NCBI RefSeq assembly: GCF_022321485.1
Contig: NZ_JAKOGG010000004.1
Coordinates: 300,156 to 364,155 of the forward strand
Reading direction: 5' to 3'
Source of the DNA: Shewanella electrica
Lineage (GTDB): Bacteria; Pseudomonadota; Gammaproteobacteria; Enterobacterales; Shewanellaceae
DNA: 64,000 nucleotides
In this document: piece after piece, positions 34,423 through 45,009 of the stretch
Position numbering within the stretch: the stretch's first letter is position 1
Layout: the number at the start of each line of letters is the position of its first letter
The notes under the pieces: model-generated
What the model was told of the DNA's origin: nothing
Databases searched by the model: none
The model's input: only the letters and a program-made list of their open reading frames with translations
Program-made: the position numbers and the translations under genes

Positions 34423-35490
34423 ATGCAACGGCTAGCAGATACCTCACAATTTATGGACTTGGCAGGCCTTGATAGCCTGCGTTCCAAAGCCCAGAAAGAC
34501 CAGAAAGCTGCGCTGAAAGAAGTCGCGCAGCAATTTGAAGGTATCTTCGTGCAAATGCTGATGAAAAGCATGCGTGAAGCCAATGCGGTATTTGAGGCCG
34601 ATAGCCCGTTCAACAGTCAATACACTAAGTTTTACGAAAGCATGCACGACCAGCAGATGTCGGTAGACCTGTCGAGCAAAGGCATGCTGGGGCTGGCTGA
34701 CTTGATGGTGCAGCAGTTGGCGCCCGAGGGAACCAACATGACGCCAGCGTCAGTGCTGCGTACCCATGAAACACCGAATGCGGCGGTTAAGTCAGAAGCG
34801 CCGGTCACTCCTACATTAGCGTCAATCAAGGTTGAGCAACCTAAGCCGACAGAGGTGGTTGCTGCACCTGCCCAAGTGACACAGTTTGTGATGCCTGAAA
34901 AGCAAACCAGTTATTTCCCTGAAGCCAACCAACTGGAATCAATTCTTAGCGGCAAAAAATCGCCTGTGGTTGCCGCTAAAGAGGATATGCAAAGCCCTGA
35001 AGGCTTCGTTAAAACCTTGTATCCCTATGCTAAGCAAGCTGCGGAACAACTGGGCACTACGCCAGAAATTCTGTTGGCGCAATCAGCGCTAGAGACTGGC
35101 TGGGGCCAGAAAATGACCAAGGGCAGTGATGGTCAGCCAAGTAACAACTTATTCAACATCAAGGCGGATGGTCGCTGGCAAGGCAACAAAGCCAACGTAT
35201 CGACCTTGGAATATGAACAAGGCCATGCGGTTAAACGGCGTGAGAGCTTCCGTGTATATGACTCGCTCAAACAAAGTTTTGACGATTACGTGCAGCTGAT
35301 TAGCAATAGCGACCGCTATCAACCCGCGCGGGCGGCAGCAGCTGATCCGGCGGCGTTCATTAAAGGGCTAGCCGATGCGGGCTACGCCACTGATCCAAAT
35401 TACGCCAACAAGGTGTTGCGTGTTCTACAAACCATCAAAGAAGAATTCAACGTAGGCGGCAGCAGTGCGGCGCCAGCAGGGGAGCAATAA
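34423..35490 (+). CDS. flgJ: FlgJ, rod cap and peptidoglycan hydrolase
   Basis: A 355-aa two-domain protein. The N-terminal rod-cap domain (about 1-100; LKEVAQQFEGIFVQMLMKSMREAN) precedes a Pro/Val-rich linker (about 105-190) and a glucosaminidase domain (about 195-350; APEILLAQSALETGWGQ-like, seen as TTPEILLAQSALETGWGQK, with NNLFNIKADGRW). It opens peptidoglycan for the rod. Retains the hydrolase, unlike some flagellar systems. Confidence 0.93.
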   Translation: MQRLADTSQFMDLAGLDSLRSKAQKDQKAALKEVAQQFEGIFVQMLMKSMREANAVFEADSPFNSQYTKFYESMHDQQMSVDLSSKGMLGLADLMVQQLAPEGTNMTPASVLRTHETPNAAVKSEAPVTPTLASIKVEQPKPTEVVAAPAQVTQFVMPEKQTSYFPEANQLESILSGKKSPVVAAKEDMQSPEGFVKTLYPYAKQAAEQLGTTPEILLAQSALETGWGQKMTKGSDGQPSNNLFNIKADGRWQGNKANVSTLEYEQGHAVKRRESFRVYDSLKQSFDDYVQLISNSDRYQPARAAAADPAAFIKGLADAGYATDPNYANKVLRVLQTIKEEFNVGGSSAAPAGEQ

Positions 35491-35493
35491 TTC

Positions 35494-37416
35494 ATGGCTA
35501 TTGATTTACTCAACATTGCTCGCAGCGGCGTTGTCGCAGCGCAGGGGCAACTGGGCGTTACCAGTAATAACATCGCTAACGTTAATACCACCGGATATAG
35601 CCGTCAGGTGGCAACACAAGTTACTGATGACTCCTACGCCTTTGGTGGCAATTATTATGGCACTGGCACCTATGTCAATGACGTAAAACGTATTTATAAC
35701 GAGTTTGCTGCACGCGAGTTGCGTATTTCGCAGACATCACTCAGCAACGCGGAAACCATGAATGGCAAGCTGAATGAGTTAGATGAGCTGTTCTCGCAAA
35801 CTGGCGTATCGATTCCTCGGTCGCTGGATGACTTTTTTGAAAGTATGAACAGTTTGGCCGATCTGCCTAACGATAGCGGCATTCGTCAGAGCTTATTGAC
35901 CTCAGCTAATCAACTGGTCAGCAGTTTCAATCAGATGCATAGCTATTTAGATAGCCACATGAATCAAGTGAATGATGAAATTGGCAGTGTGACTACGCGG
36001 ATTAACGAGATCAGCCAAGAGATGGCTAACATCAACTTGGAACTGATGAAAACCCAAAATGCTGACCCGCAACTGCTAGATAAACAAGATTCGCTTATCG
36101 AAGAGCTGAGCCAATACGCTGAGGTCAACGTCGTCCCCAATGATAACGGCACGCGTAGCATCATGTTTGGTAGCAGCTTCATGTTGGTCTCTGGCGAAGT
36201 TGCCATGAAACTGGGAACAGCGAATGGCGACCCATATCCAACGGAAATCGACTTAACCTACACCTTAGGTAACAGCACGCTGAAAGTTGACCCGAGCAAA
36301 ATCGGCGGCAGACTCGGCGCCTTGTTCGACTTCCGCGAGAATGTATTGCAGCCCGCATCACAACAACTCGGTTTAATGGCGCTGGGTGTTTCCGACACCT
36401 TCAACCAAGCGCAATCGCAAGGTTTTGATCTTAGCGGTGCATTAGGCTCACCGATTTTTACTGAGATCAATGACCCGAGCTATGCCGCATCTCGTGCCGC
36501 CGCGTCAAAAAATAACACCGGGACTGCGGTATTGAGTGTTGATCTCACCGACGTTGGTCAATTGACTGGCAACAGTTATGAGTTGCGATACACCGCCGCT
36601 GGTAACTACCAACTGCAAGATATGCAAACGGGTGATACCACCAACTTGACCCTGAATGGCAGCGTACTCGAAGGTGCTGATGGTTTTGCCATCAACATTG
36701 ACGCTGGTGCGATGGTCGCCGGAGATCGTTTCGAAATTCGCCCAACAAACGGCGCCGCAGGCAAGATCAAGTCGTTGATTAGTGAACCGAGCCAGATCGC
36801 CGCGGCTGGCCCACGTATTGTGGCCGATGCCGCTAACAGTGGTAACACCAGTATTAGCCTACAGAATATTGATCGTACTGCGGCGGGGTTTCCAACCACG
36901 AGTAACCAGATCACCGTGGCCATTGATTCGAGCACTGCGACGCCAACGTATGAAGTATTTGACGCGGCAGGCAATAGTTTGGCAACTGGTAGCGCGACCG
37001 GTTCGCCACCGCAGATCACCACGAACGGTTTCACTTTCCAACTGGATAGCACCTCGGGCGCGACGGATCGTTTCACCTTTGATTTAAGTTTTTCATCCGG
37101 TGATGGCGCGAATGCCGTCAATATGGCTGCGCTTAGCAATAACAAGCTGATGAAAGACGGTAAATCGACCCTGACTGATGTTTATCAAAGCAACAAATTA
37201 AACATCGGCAGTCTGACCAAATCTTCGCAAGTGCGTATGGACTCCGCCCAGAGCATTTACGACCAAGCCTATAACCGTGTGCAATCTGAGTCGGGGGTCA
37301 ACCTTGATGAAGAAGCCGCTAACTTGATGAAGTTCCAGCAGGCTTATCAAGCGTCAGCGCGCGTCATGTCGGCAGCTAACACTATCTTTGACACCTTGCT
37401 TAACGCAGTGCAATAA
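35494..37416 (+). CDS. flgK: FlgK, hook-filament junction protein 1
   Basis: A 640-aa junction protein: N-terminal NIARSGVVAAQGQLGVTSNNIANVNTTGYSRQ and C-terminal SGVNLDEEAANLMKFQQAYQASARVMS, both typical of FlgK. Longer than the enteric form (about 550) because of an enlarged middle domain (about 330-580). It needs FlgN for export. Confidence 0.94.
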   Translation: MAIDLLNIARSGVVAAQGQLGVTSNNIANVNTTGYSRQVATQVTDDSYAFGGNYYGTGTYVNDVKRIYNEFAARELRISQTSLSNAETMNGKLNELDELFSQTGVSIPRSLDDFFESMNSLADLPNDSGIRQSLLTSANQLVSSFNQMHSYLDSHMNQVNDEIGSVTTRINEISQEMANINLELMKTQNADPQLLDKQDSLIEELSQYAEVNVVPNDNGTRSIMFGSSFMLVSGEVAMKLGTANGDPYPTEIDLTYTLGNSTLKVDPSKIGGRLGALFDFRENVLQPASQQLGLMALGVSDTFNQAQSQGFDLSGALGSPIFTEINDPSYAASRAAASKNNTGTAVLSVDLTDVGQLTGNSYELRYTAAGNYQLQDMQTGDTTNLTLNGSVLEGADGFAINIDAGAMVAGDRFEIRPTNGAAGKIKSLISEPSQIAAAGPRIVADAANSGNTSISLQNIDRTAAGFPTTSNQITVAIDSSTATPTYEVFDAAGNSLATGSATGSPPQITTNGFTFQLDSTSGATDRFTFDLSFSSGDGANAVNMAALSNNKLMKDGKSTLTDVYQSNKLNIGSLTKSSQVRMDSAQSIYDQAYNRVQSESGVNLDEEAANLMKFQQAYQASARVMSAANTIFDTLLNAVQ

Positions 37417-37428
37417 GGGGAATAATTC

Positions 37429-38637
37429 ATGAGAATCTCCACCGCACAGATCTACCGCCAAAATACCGGCAGCATCACCCGTAACCAACAGCAATCACAA
37501 GAGATTATTGACAAACTTTCCAGTGGCAAGCGCGTCAATACTGGGGGTGATGACCCAGTGGCAGCCATTGGCATTGATAATCTCAATCAACAAAATGCGC
37601 TGATTAAGCAGTATCTGAAAAACATTGATTACACTAAAAACCGTTTGGCGGTCACTGAAAGCAAACTGGGTGACGCTGAGTCGATCACTATGTCAATGCG
37701 TGATCGACTGCTAGCGGCGGCAAACGGCACCTTGTCCACGGATGAGCGGCAAGGAATTGCCGATGAGCTAAAAGCTAGCCTCGAAGAGATGCAAAGTATT
37801 GCTAATTATCAGGATGAATCGGGTAATTATCTGTTTTCTGGTACTAATTTAGAAACCAGACCGTTTGATTTCAACAATTCGAGCGAGATTGTCTATCGCG
37901 GCAATAACAACGTTCGTCAGGCAATTGTCGCCGATGGCGTGCTGATGGACACCAGTGTGAGCGGTGATGTGGCTTTTATGGCGGCGCCGAATGCACTTGG
38001 CGATTATAGCGTCAATTATTCGTCGACTCAGACTGGCGATCTCACGATCGAAAATGCCGCCATTAGCGATCAAGCCAGCTATATCGAAGATACTTATAGT
38101 TTCAGTTTTACCGATAACGGCAGCGGTGGCGTGGACTTAACCGTCACCGATTCCTCTGGCGCTACCGTGCAAACCACCCCGAATTTTGATCCTTCAAACC
38201 CTATAACATTCAATGGGATAGAGGTTTCTTTCGATGGCACGCCCAAAGCTGGCGATAGTTTGACCATCGAACCTAACGCCACCAACAGTATTTTTGACAC
38301 CGTACAAGAAGCCATTGCGCTGTTTGAAAACGGCGATGAAATCAATTCTGCGGCTGGTCGTTCAAAATTGGCACAGCTTTTGAATAACTTTGATAGTGGT
38401 GTCGATCAGATCCGCTTAGCTCGAGGCATAGCAGGTAACAACCTTAAAGCTGTCGAGAGTTACGCCAATAACCATTCCAATACCGAGTTAGTCAATAACT
38501 CCGCAGTATCAGTACTGGAAGATCTTGATTACGCCGCTGCTGTAACAGAGTTTGAGAAGCAACAACTTGCATTAAATGCCGCTTCCAATCTGTTTGGTCG
38601 AGTGAGCTCGGTTTCTTTGTTTGACTACCTGCGATGA
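37429..38637 (+). CDS. flgL: FlgL, hook-filament junction protein 3
   Basis: A 402-aa flagellin-like junction protein (ISTAQIYRQNTGSITRNQQQSQEIIDKLSSGKRVNTGGDDP; C-terminal SVLEDLDYAAAVTEFEKQQLALNAASNLF). Last gene of the flgF transcript, followed about 100 bp on by flaA. Confidence 0.93.
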   Translation: MRISTAQIYRQNTGSITRNQQQSQEIIDKLSSGKRVNTGGDDPVAAIGIDNLNQQNALIKQYLKNIDYTKNRLAVTESKLGDAESITMSMRDRLLAAANGTLSTDERQGIADELKASLEEMQSIANYQDESGNYLFSGTNLETRPFDFNNSSEIVYRGNNNVRQAIVADGVLMDTSVSGDVAFMAAPNALGDYSVNYSSTQTGDLTIENAAISDQASYIEDTYSFSFTDNGSGGVDLTVTDSSGATVQTTPNFDPSNPITFNGIEVSFDGTPKAGDSLTIEPNATNSIFDTVQEAIALFENGDEINSAAGRSKLAQLLNNFDSGVDQIRLARGIAGNNLKAVESYANNHSNTELVNNSAVSVLEDLDYAAAVTEFEKQQLALNAASNLFGRVSSVSLFDYLR

Positions 38638-38740
38638 CAGGCCACAACGAAATTATGGCTTACAGGGAATAAGAGAAACTGTTTAACAAAGTTAGCCAAG
38701 CTCCGAGTCTTGGCGTAAGAACTAGGAAGAGGAACGTTAC

Positions 38741-39562
38741 ATGGCTATTACCGTTAATACTAATGTGACTTCATTAAAGTCACAAAAGAACCTGAACCAA
38801 TCGAACAGTAACCTCGCTACGTCGATGGAACGTCTGTCTTCAGGTTTACGCATTAATAGTGCGAAAGATGATGCTGCCGGTCTGGCAATTTCTGACCGCC
38901 TCAATAGTCAAATTCGTGGCTTAGAAGTAGGTATGCGCAACGCCAACGACGCGATCTCTATTGCACAGATTGCCGAAGGCGCAATGCAAGAACAAACCAA
39001 CATGCTGCAGCGTATGCGTGATCTGGCGATTCAATCAGAAAACGGCGCGAACAGCACGTCAGATCTACAATCCATCCAAGATGAGATTGACCAACTGGCA
39101 TTAGAAATTACGGAGATCGGTAATAACACCGCTTTCGGTAACACTAAGCTGATGACCGGTGATTTTGAAGCTGGTAAGTTGTTCCAAGTGGGTCACCAAG
39201 CAGGCGAAGATATTACTATCTCGATTGCTACCAACAACGCCACTGAATTTTCAGTTAACGCGCTTGATGTGCGTACAGCGGCGACCAGAAGCACAGTACT
39301 GAGTAAAATTGACGGCGCCATTAACTCGATTGACAGTCAACGGGCGAAGTTGGGGGCGGTACAGAACCGTCTGGAATATAACATCAGCAACAGTGCTAAT
39401 ACTCAGGCTAACGTGTCTGATGCAAGAAGCCGTATTGTTGATGTGGATTTTGCCAAAGAAACCGCAACGATGACCAAGAACCAAGTGCTGCAACAATCCG
39501 GTGCTGCCATGTTATCACAGGCTAACCAGTTACCTCAGATTGCACTTAGCCTATTGCAGTAA
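38741..39562 (+). CDS. flaA: Flagellin A
   Basis: A 273-aa short flagellin lacking large surface domains: N-terminal D0/D1 ([34 protein letters not shown]) and C-terminal helix ([26 protein letters not shown]). About 70 percent similar to the next gene in the conserved ends. No sigma-28 or sigma-54 site was recognised in the 103 bp upstream, where a CCAAG/CTTGG inverted repeat lies. Likely substrate for glycosylation by the Maf locus. Followed by a terminator. Confidence 0.93.
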   Translation: MAITVNTNVTSLKSQKNLNQSNSNLATSMERLSSGLRINSAKDDAAGLAISDRLNSQIRGLEVGMRNANDAISIAQIAEGAMQEQTNMLQRMRDLAIQSENGANSTSDLQSIQDEIDQLALEITEIGNNTAFGNTKLMTGDFEAGKLFQVGHQAGEDITISIATNNATEFSVNALDVRTAATRSTVLSKIDGAINSIDSQRAKLGAVQNRLEYNISNSANTQANVSDARSRIVDVDFAKETATMTKNQVLQQSGAAMLSQANQLPQIALSLLQ

Positions 39563-39597
39563 AGCTGTTGTAGTCGTTCTATCTTCCTTCAAAGAAG

Positions 39598-39629
39598 CCT
39601 GCTTCACCCAGTGTGGAGTAGGTTTTTTT
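39598..39629 (+). terminator. Terminator after flaA
   Basis: CCTGCTTCAC pairs with GTGGAGTAGG (two G-T pairs), followed by seven Ts. Confidence 0.82.
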
Positions 39630-39680
39630 CTTTTAAAAACAGTCGAATAATTATTTTTTAAAAAAAATACAAAAAGCCGC

Positions 39681-39707
39681 TAAAGCTTAGAACCTCGGTG
39701 CCGTTAA
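39681..39707 (+). promoter_or_regulatory. Sigma-28 (FliA) promoter for flaB
   Basis: TAAAGCTT, N11, GCCGTTAA: a near-perfect match to TAAAGTTT-N11-GCCGATAA at exact spacing. It lies about 80 bp before the flaB ATG. Confidence 0.88.
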
Positions 39708-39787
39708 AGATAGTGTAAGCAGAATGTCCGCCTGGCTTAAGTAAGACAGGCCTGTTTTCCTAAGTCAGGTATACGAGGAATTTAATT

Positions 39788-40597
39788 ATGGCTATCACAG
39801 TAAACACCAACTTCACCTCAATGAAAGCGCAGAAGAACTTGGTGTCTTCTAACAGCAATTTAGCGACTTCAATGCAACGTTTGTCTTCTGGTCTGCGTAT
39901 CAATAGTGCCAAAGATGATGCTGCTGGTCTGGCTATCTCTGACCGTCTGAATAGCCAGATTAATGGTCTAGATGTAGGTGTTCGTAACGCTAACGATGCA
40001 ATCTCAATCGCACAAATCGCTGAAGGTGCGATGCAAGAGCAAACTAACATGTTGCAACGTATGCGTGACTTGACTGTTCAAGCGGGTAACGGCGCTAACA
40101 GCTCAGACGACCTCGATGCAATTCAAGCTGAAATCGACGAGTTATCTACTGAAATCACCAGTATTTCAGACAGCACTGCATTTGGTAACACCAACATTTT
40201 GGACGGCACCTTCACTGGTAAGAGCTTCCAAGTAGGTCACCAAGCTGATGAAACTATTACGCTGTCAATTGCGGGTACTGATGCGACTGACCTGAGCGTT
40301 AATAGCTTGAACATCTCTACTGGTCGTAGTGCTGCTTTGACTAAAATTGATGCTGCAATCAAAACCATCGACAGCCAACGTGCAGAGTTAGGTGCTAAAC
40401 AAAACCGTTTGAGCTACAACGTAAGTAACAGCTTAAACATTCAAGCTAACGTGTCTGACGCTAAGAGCCGTATTGTGGATGTTGACTTTGCTAAAGAAAC
40501 CTCCACTATGACCAAAAACCAAGTGCTGCAACAAACGGGTTCAGCAATGTTGGCGCAAGCTAACCAGATCCCTCAGATTGCGCTGTCACTGCTGTAA
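39788..40597 (+). CDS. flaB: Flagellin B, probable major filament protein
   Basis: A 269-aa flagellin with D0/D1 only ([35 protein letters not shown]-terminal [25 protein letters not shown]). Codons look more biased than in flaA (many GGT, GCT, CGT, AAC), consistent with very high expression, and it has a strong sigma-28 promoter. In Shewanella the second flagellin is usually the main filament subunit (family knowledge). Candidate glycosylation target, since the filament surface is exposed Ser/Thr. Confidence 0.93.
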   Translation: MAITVNTNFTSMKAQKNLVSSNSNLATSMQRLSSGLRINSAKDDAAGLAISDRLNSQINGLDVGVRNANDAISIAQIAEGAMQEQTNMLQRMRDLTVQAGNGANSSDDLDAIQAEIDELSTEITSISDSTAFGNTNILDGTFTGKSFQVGHQADETITLSIAGTDATDLSVNSLNISTGRSAALTKIDAAIKTIDSQRAELGAKQNRLSYNVSNSLNIQANVSDAKSRIVDVDFAKETSTMTKNQVLQQTGSAMLAQANQIPQIALSLL

Positions 40598-40636
40598 TCA
40601 CTTAGCTGATACAGTTAACGCACTGATAAAATTGGT

Positions 40637-40668
40637 AAAAGGGAGGTTCGGTTATCGAGTCTCCCTTT
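40637..40668 (+). terminator. Terminator after flaB
   Basis: AAAGGGAG and CTCCCTTT pair over 8 bp with a 15-nt loop. Confidence 0.72.
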
Positions 40669-40725
40669 GTTGCTACCAAGGATTGTGTTAGTCAACAGTA
40701 ATTTGACTTGTCAATTGGAGGTAAG

Positions 40726-41127
40726 ATGATGGATATCAGTATTTCGTCATCCAACGCCGTAGTAGCAAAAGCGGACGTCGGCTCGTTAGCCAATAAAAAT
40801 CAGGCTGATCAAGTCGTTAAGACGATATTGCAAGAAAAAGCTCTTTCCATTAACGGGGAAGATAAAGCGCCTACGCAAGGTGAGCAAAAAGACACTGTGA
40901 GTGTCGAGGAGTTGCAAGGCGTTGCTGAACAACTATCCTCAACCATGGAAATGATGAAGAAAGGCCTACAATTTCGTGTAGATGATGAATCTGGCACGAA
41001 TATTGTTAGTGTTATGGACATCAGTTCTGGGGAAGTGATTCGACAGATCCCTTCCGACGAAGCGTTAGAATTAGCGAGTAAACTTTCAGAAGTTGCAGCT
41101 GGTTTGCTGATGAAAACAGAAGCATAG
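40726..41127 (+). CDS. flaG: FlaG, flagellar length-control-type protein
   Basis: A 133-aa FlaG: disordered N terminus and conserved C-terminal domain (LQFRVDDESGTNIVSVMDISSGEVIRQIPSDEALELASKL). Start ATG 40726 (or the next ATG at 40729) behind GGAGG. FlaG affects filament length in several polar flagellates. It is the first gene of a flaG-fliD-fliT-like-fliS group with no clear sigma-54 promoter seen here. Confidence 0.87.
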   Translation: MMDISISSSNAVVAKADVGSLANKNQADQVVKTILQEKALSINGEDKAPTQGEQKDTVSVEELQGVAEQLSSTMEMMKKGLQFRVDDESGTNIVSVMDISSGEVIRQIPSDEALELASKLSEVAAGLLMKTEA

Positions 41128-41154
41128 CTTAGTTAGATTTCGAGAGAGGTTGAT

Positions 41155-42525
41155 ATGGCTCTGACCGCAACAGGCATTGGTTCCGGCTTAGACATCACGA
41201 CTATTGTGAAAACACTAGTTGATTCTGAGCGGACACCAAAGGAAACACGACTAGATTCTCAAGAGAATAAGCTAGACGCCAAAGTATCCGCTATTGGTTC
41301 ACTGAAAAGTGCGTTAACGACTTTTCAAGACGCTGTAGCTAAACTCAGTGATCCTGAGGCGCTAAATATTCGCAAGGTCAGTCAGAGTTCAGAAGACTTT
41401 TTTACTGTCACAGCAGATAAAGACGCGCGCGCCGGTAGTTATAACGTTGTGGTTGAATCGTTAGCTTCGGCACAGAAGCTCGCCAGTGTTGCTGTCTCCG
41501 ATGACAGCAGCGGTGTTGGTGAAGGAAGTCTGTCATTTGCTATCCAAGGTAAAAGCTTCTCGGTAGATGTTGGCGCGACCGATTCGCTTGAGGATATCGC
41601 CAACAGCATCAACAACGCCGATGATAACGTTGGTGTGACTGCGACCATTATCAATACTGATAACGGTAAGCGATTAGTTTTTGCCTCCGATAAAACCGGT
41701 ACCGAAAATGCCATCACTGTTACTGCGTCTGATACGTCAGGGACGGGATTGAGCAGTACGTTTGGTTCGGGCCAACTGGAAACCATTCAAGCCGCTGCTG
41801 ATTCAGTGATCAAAATTGATGGGCAGACGCTCACTTCATCCTCAAATAAGATAGAAGGCGCTATTTCTGGTGTCACGTTTGAACTGACAGATGCTGATGT
41901 CGGTAAGACAACTAAGTTGACTATTGCCCAAGATGATGACGCGGTTAAGGAGAATGTCCAAGGTTTTGTCGACGCCTACAACACCTTGATGACCAAGATG
42001 GACTCGTTGTCTAGTTATAATGTGAGTACCAATACATCGGCGGCATTGCAGGGCGATTCCATAATTCGTTCATTGCAATCACAGCTGCGTAGTATGGTGA
42101 GTTCTCGTGTTGATGACGGGCAAGGTGGTACGACAGCGTTGTACGATATTGGGATATCTGCTGACCGCCAAGGTCGTTTGACCGTTGACGAAAGTAAGTT
42201 GACCGAATCCCTATCATCAGGCATGAGTAAAGTTGGTACCTTGTTTGCTCAAAAAGATACTGGTATCGCAGCCCGCATGGATACGGTGATTGATGGTTAT
42301 GTGAAGAGCAACGGTATGATTGCCAGCCGTCAAAACAGCTACACGCAGGAGAAAGATCGTATTGCGGATCAGCGTGAAGCGTTGGATCGCCGTATGGAAC
42401 TGTTGCAAGCGCGTTTAACTAAACAGTACAACGCGATGGATTTGGTTGTATCTAATCTTAACTCGCAAGGAAACAGTGCCTTAAGTGCGCTTAACTCATT
42501 GCCTGGTGTGGTACGTAAGTCATAA
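41155..42525 (+). CDS. fliD: FliD, filament cap
   Basis: A 456-aa cap protein: ATGIGSGLDITTIVKTLVDSERTPKE at the N terminus and a C-terminal coiled helix (DREALDRRMELLQARLTKQYNAMDLVVSNLNSQGN). It assembles as the pentameric cap that folds arriving flagellin. Downstream of flaG, 27 bp apart. Confidence 0.93.
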   Translation: MALTATGIGSGLDITTIVKTLVDSERTPKETRLDSQENKLDAKVSAIGSLKSALTTFQDAVAKLSDPEALNIRKVSQSSEDFFTVTADKDARAGSYNVVVESLASAQKLASVAVSDDSSGVGEGSLSFAIQGKSFSVDVGATDSLEDIANSINNADDNVGVTATIINTDNGKRLVFASDKTGTENAITVTASDTSGTGLSSTFGSGQLETIQAAADSVIKIDGQTLTSSSNKIEGAISGVTFELTDADVGKTTKLTIAQDDDAVKENVQGFVDAYNTLMTKMDSLSSYNVSTNTSAALQGDSIIRSLQSQLRSMVSSRVDDGQGGTTALYDIGISADRQGRLTVDESKLTESLSSGMSKVGTLFAQKDTGIAARMDTVIDGYVKSNGMIASRQNSYTQEKDRIADQREALDRRMELLQARLTKQYNAMDLVVSNLNSQGNSALSALNSLPGVVRKS

Positions 42526-42528
42526 TCG

Positions 42529-42852
42529 ATGGTACATATGGATAGAATCGAACGGGTTAATCAGGAACTAAAAGACACGCTGGATCAATTGCTGGTGATA
42601 CCAATTGAAGATGAGCGCAGCGATCAATTAGTTCAACAGGTGCAGCAACTGGTGACCTCAAGGCAACAGCTGCTCGCGCAATTAATCCAAGTTGAAACCG
42701 ATGCTAATATATTGCAAGCTCAAGTGGATATCGGACGTGAGCTAGAGGAAAAAGCCAAAGACGTTCGCGAGTATCGCAAAAATTTGATCGTGTCATCGAA
42801 CAATAAACAACGCCAATTAAAAATATATAATTCTGTAGATGCTAACAGGTAG
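42529..42852 (+). CDS. FliT-like (FlaI) chaperone, probable FliD partner
   Basis: A 107-aa all-helical protein (ERVNQELKDTLDQLLVIPIEDERSDQLVQQVQQL, split by a Gln/Val-rich stretch; REYRKNLIVSSNNKQRQL). Size and place between fliD and fliS match the FliT/FlaI chaperones of Vibrio. The sequence is too divergent to be certain. ATG 42538 is an alternative start. Confidence 0.6.
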   Translation: MVHMDRIERVNQELKDTLDQLLVIPIEDERSDQLVQQVQQLVTSRQQLLAQLIQVETDANILQAQVDIGRELEEKAKDVREYRKNLIVSSNNKQRQLKIYNSVDANR

Positions 42853-42859
42853 GTAGGAA

Positions 42860-43267
42860 ATGAGAGGCTCATTACAGTCATATCGCAAGGTATCATTAGA
42901 AAGCGAGATTGCAGTAGCATCTCCGCATCGTCTTGTGCAATTGATGTTTAAAGGCGCGCTTGAGCGCGTTGCTCAAAGCCGTTACGCCATTGAACAAGGC
43001 AACATTTCCGCTAAAGGCGAATATATAGGTAAAGCTATCGGCATCATTAATGGCTTGCAAAATAGTCTGAATATGAAAGCTGGTGGCAACATCGCAGCAA
43101 ATCTTAATCAACTGTATGACTTTATGATTATGCGTTTGTCTCACGCGAATTTGAATAATGACCCCGCCGCATTAGACGATGTCTCAGCTATCCTACGCGA
43201 AATTAAAGAAGCGTGGGATGCTATTCCAGCAGAACAGCACCACTTAACTTCAACTGAAGATAACTAA
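42860..43267 (+). CDS. fliS: FliS, flagellin export chaperone
   Basis: A 135-aa FliS: SYRKVSLESEIAVASPHRLVQLMFKGALERVAQSRYAIEQG and LRLSHANLNNDPAALDDVSAILREIKEAWD-like C terminus. It binds the flagellin C-terminal helix and prevents polymerisation in the cytoplasm. Confidence 0.92.
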   Translation: MRGSLQSYRKVSLESEIAVASPHRLVQLMFKGALERVAQSRYAIEQGNISAKGEYIGKAIGIINGLQNSLNMKAGGNIAANLNQLYDFMIMRLSHANLNNDPAALDDVSAILREIKEAWDAIPAEQHHLTSTEDN

Positions 43268-43314
43268 TTGTTGCTGCACATAAAATAGCCAATTCTTACT
43301 AGTGTAATATTGTC

Positions 43315-43338
43315 GTTGCGTCATTGTTTTGACGCAAC
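43315..43338. promoter_or_regulatory. 9-bp inverted repeat upstream of flrA
   Basis: GTTGCGTCA-N6-TGACGCAAC, perfect arms with a TTGTTT spacer, 48 bp after fliS and 207 bp before flrA. It lacks a T run, so it may be an operator rather than a terminator. The core TGCGTCA-N6-TGACGCA repeats the element at 3788-3807. Confidence 0.45.
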
Positions 43339-43544
43339 TGCAGGCAGCTCACAAACTTTTAGTCTAAAATCGGAAAGATAGGCTGATAAAGGTGACGATA
43401 GGCTTGCTTATATCTGGCTGATAATACAATATTCAGCATTGCAATTTTGAAACACCTACATTGATGTGGATGTTATTATCGCGGTGCTTTTTCAAAGCAA
43501 CATTATCAAAGTTAACAATTACCCAGAGCTTAGCGGCCTACTGA

Positions 43545-44975
43545 ATGATGCAGATAGATCAACGGATTATACTTGTCGGAACCCCATCAGAGAGCGCCAA
43601 TCGCCTTAGTTGCGTGCTTGAGTTTATAGGCGAGCAGGTTGCAGTGATGACCGCTGATGCCGCCGAAAAACTGTCTCCGGAAGGGCGTTGTCGTGCATTA
43701 ATTTTGTTAACAGACTCGTTATCTGAATTAGAGCGGCAACTGCTGATTTCACGTTTGCCTTGGCAGCCGATGTTAATCATGGGCGCTGCTAGCATCGACG
43801 CTTCTAACATTCTTGGTAACATAGAAGCACCGCTAAGCTATCATCAAGTCACCGAATTACTGCATTATTGCCAAGTTTTTGGTCAAGTAAAACGCCCACA
43901 AGTGCCCACCAGCGCCAACCAAACCAAGCTGTTTCGTAGCCTTGTCGGCCGTAGCGATGGCATTGCCAACGTACGCCACTTGATTGCTCAGGTCGCATCG
44001 TCTGACGCCACCGTGTTGGTGTTGGGGCCATCTGGTACGGGTAAAGAAGTGGTGGCGCGTAACATCCATTACATGTCTGAGCGCCGCGATGGGCCGTTTA
44101 TTCCGGTAAACTGTGGCGCCATTCCACCAGAATTGCTGGAAAGTGAGCTGTTTGGTCACGAGAAAGGCTCGTTTACTGGGGCGATCAGCTCGCGGAAAGG
44201 GCGTTTTGAGTTGGCTGAAGGCGGCACGCTATTCCTCGATGAAATTGGTGACATGCCGTTGCAGATGCAAGTTAAGCTGCTGCGGGTCCTGCAAGAGCGC
44301 GTATTTGAACGCGTGGGTGGCAATAAGCCGATAGCGGCCAACGTGCGCGTGGTTGCTGCAACGCACCGCAATTTGGAACATATGATTGAGGAAGGCAACT
44401 TCCGTGAAGATCTGTTCTATCGTTTGAATGTGTTCCCAATCGAAATGCCGCCATTGTGTGACCGCAAAGAAGATATTCCGCTGTTGCTGCAAGAGTTGGT
44501 CAGCCGGGTATTTAACGAAGGAAAAGGCCGAGTACGCTTTACTCAGCGTGCGATTGACTCGTTAAAAGAGCATGTGTGGTCGGGCAACGTGCGCGAGCTG
44601 TCTAACTTAGTCGAACGGCTGACGATTCTCTATCCGGGCGGTTTGGTCGATGTTAACGATTTGCCGATGAAATATCGTTATATCGATGTACCGGAATACT
44701 CGGTTGATGTGAGTGAAGAGCTGCAAGAGCGCGATGCGTTAGCTTCTATCTTCAACGATGATGAGCCGGTAGAAATCCCTGAAACCCGTTTCCCAAGCGA
44801 ACTGCCGCCGGAAGGGGTTAACCTCAAAGACTTACTGGCCGAGCTGGAAATCGACATGATCCGCCAAGCGCTCGATCAGCAAGATAACGTTGTCGCCCGT
44901 GCCGCAGAAATGCTGGGTATTCGCCGTACTACGCTAGTAGAAAAAATGCGTAAATACGGTATGACTAAAGATTAA
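43545..44975 (+). CDS. flrA: FlrA, sigma-54 master activator of flagellar genes
   Basis: A 476-aa FleQ-family regulator: an N-terminal receiver-like domain (about 1-120) that lacks the usual phospho-Asp pattern, AAA+ domain with Walker A GPSGTGKE (about 160-175), GSFTGAI (sigma-54 contact), [10 protein letters not shown] (Walker B) and [12 protein letters not shown], and a C-terminal Fis-type HTH ([25 protein letters not shown]). It activates class II flagellar promoters; FleQ-type proteins respond to cyclic di-GMP and to FlhG. ATG 43548 is an equal alternative start. Confidence 0.94.
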   Translation: MMQIDQRIILVGTPSESANRLSCVLEFIGEQVAVMTADAAEKLSPEGRCRALILLTDSLSELERQLLISRLPWQPMLIMGAASIDASNILGNIEAPLSYHQVTELLHYCQVFGQVKRPQVPTSANQTKLFRSLVGRSDGIANVRHLIAQVASSDATVLVLGPSGTGKEVVARNIHYMSERRDGPFIPVNCGAIPPELLESELFGHEKGSFTGAISSRKGRFELAEGGTLFLDEIGDMPLQMQVKLLRVLQERVFERVGGNKPIAANVRVVAATHRNLEHMIEEGNFREDLFYRLNVFPIEMPPLCDRKEDIPLLLQELVSRVFNEGKGRVRFTQRAIDSLKEHVWSGNVRELSNLVERLTILYPGGLVDVNDLPMKYRYIDVPEYSVDVSEELQERDALASIFNDDEPVEIPETRFPSELPPEGVNLKDLLAELEIDMIRQALDQQDNVVARAAEMLGIRRTTLVEKMRKYGMTKD

Positions 44976-45009
44976 CGTTATATTCTACTGAAAAATAAAG
45001 TAATTTTTA

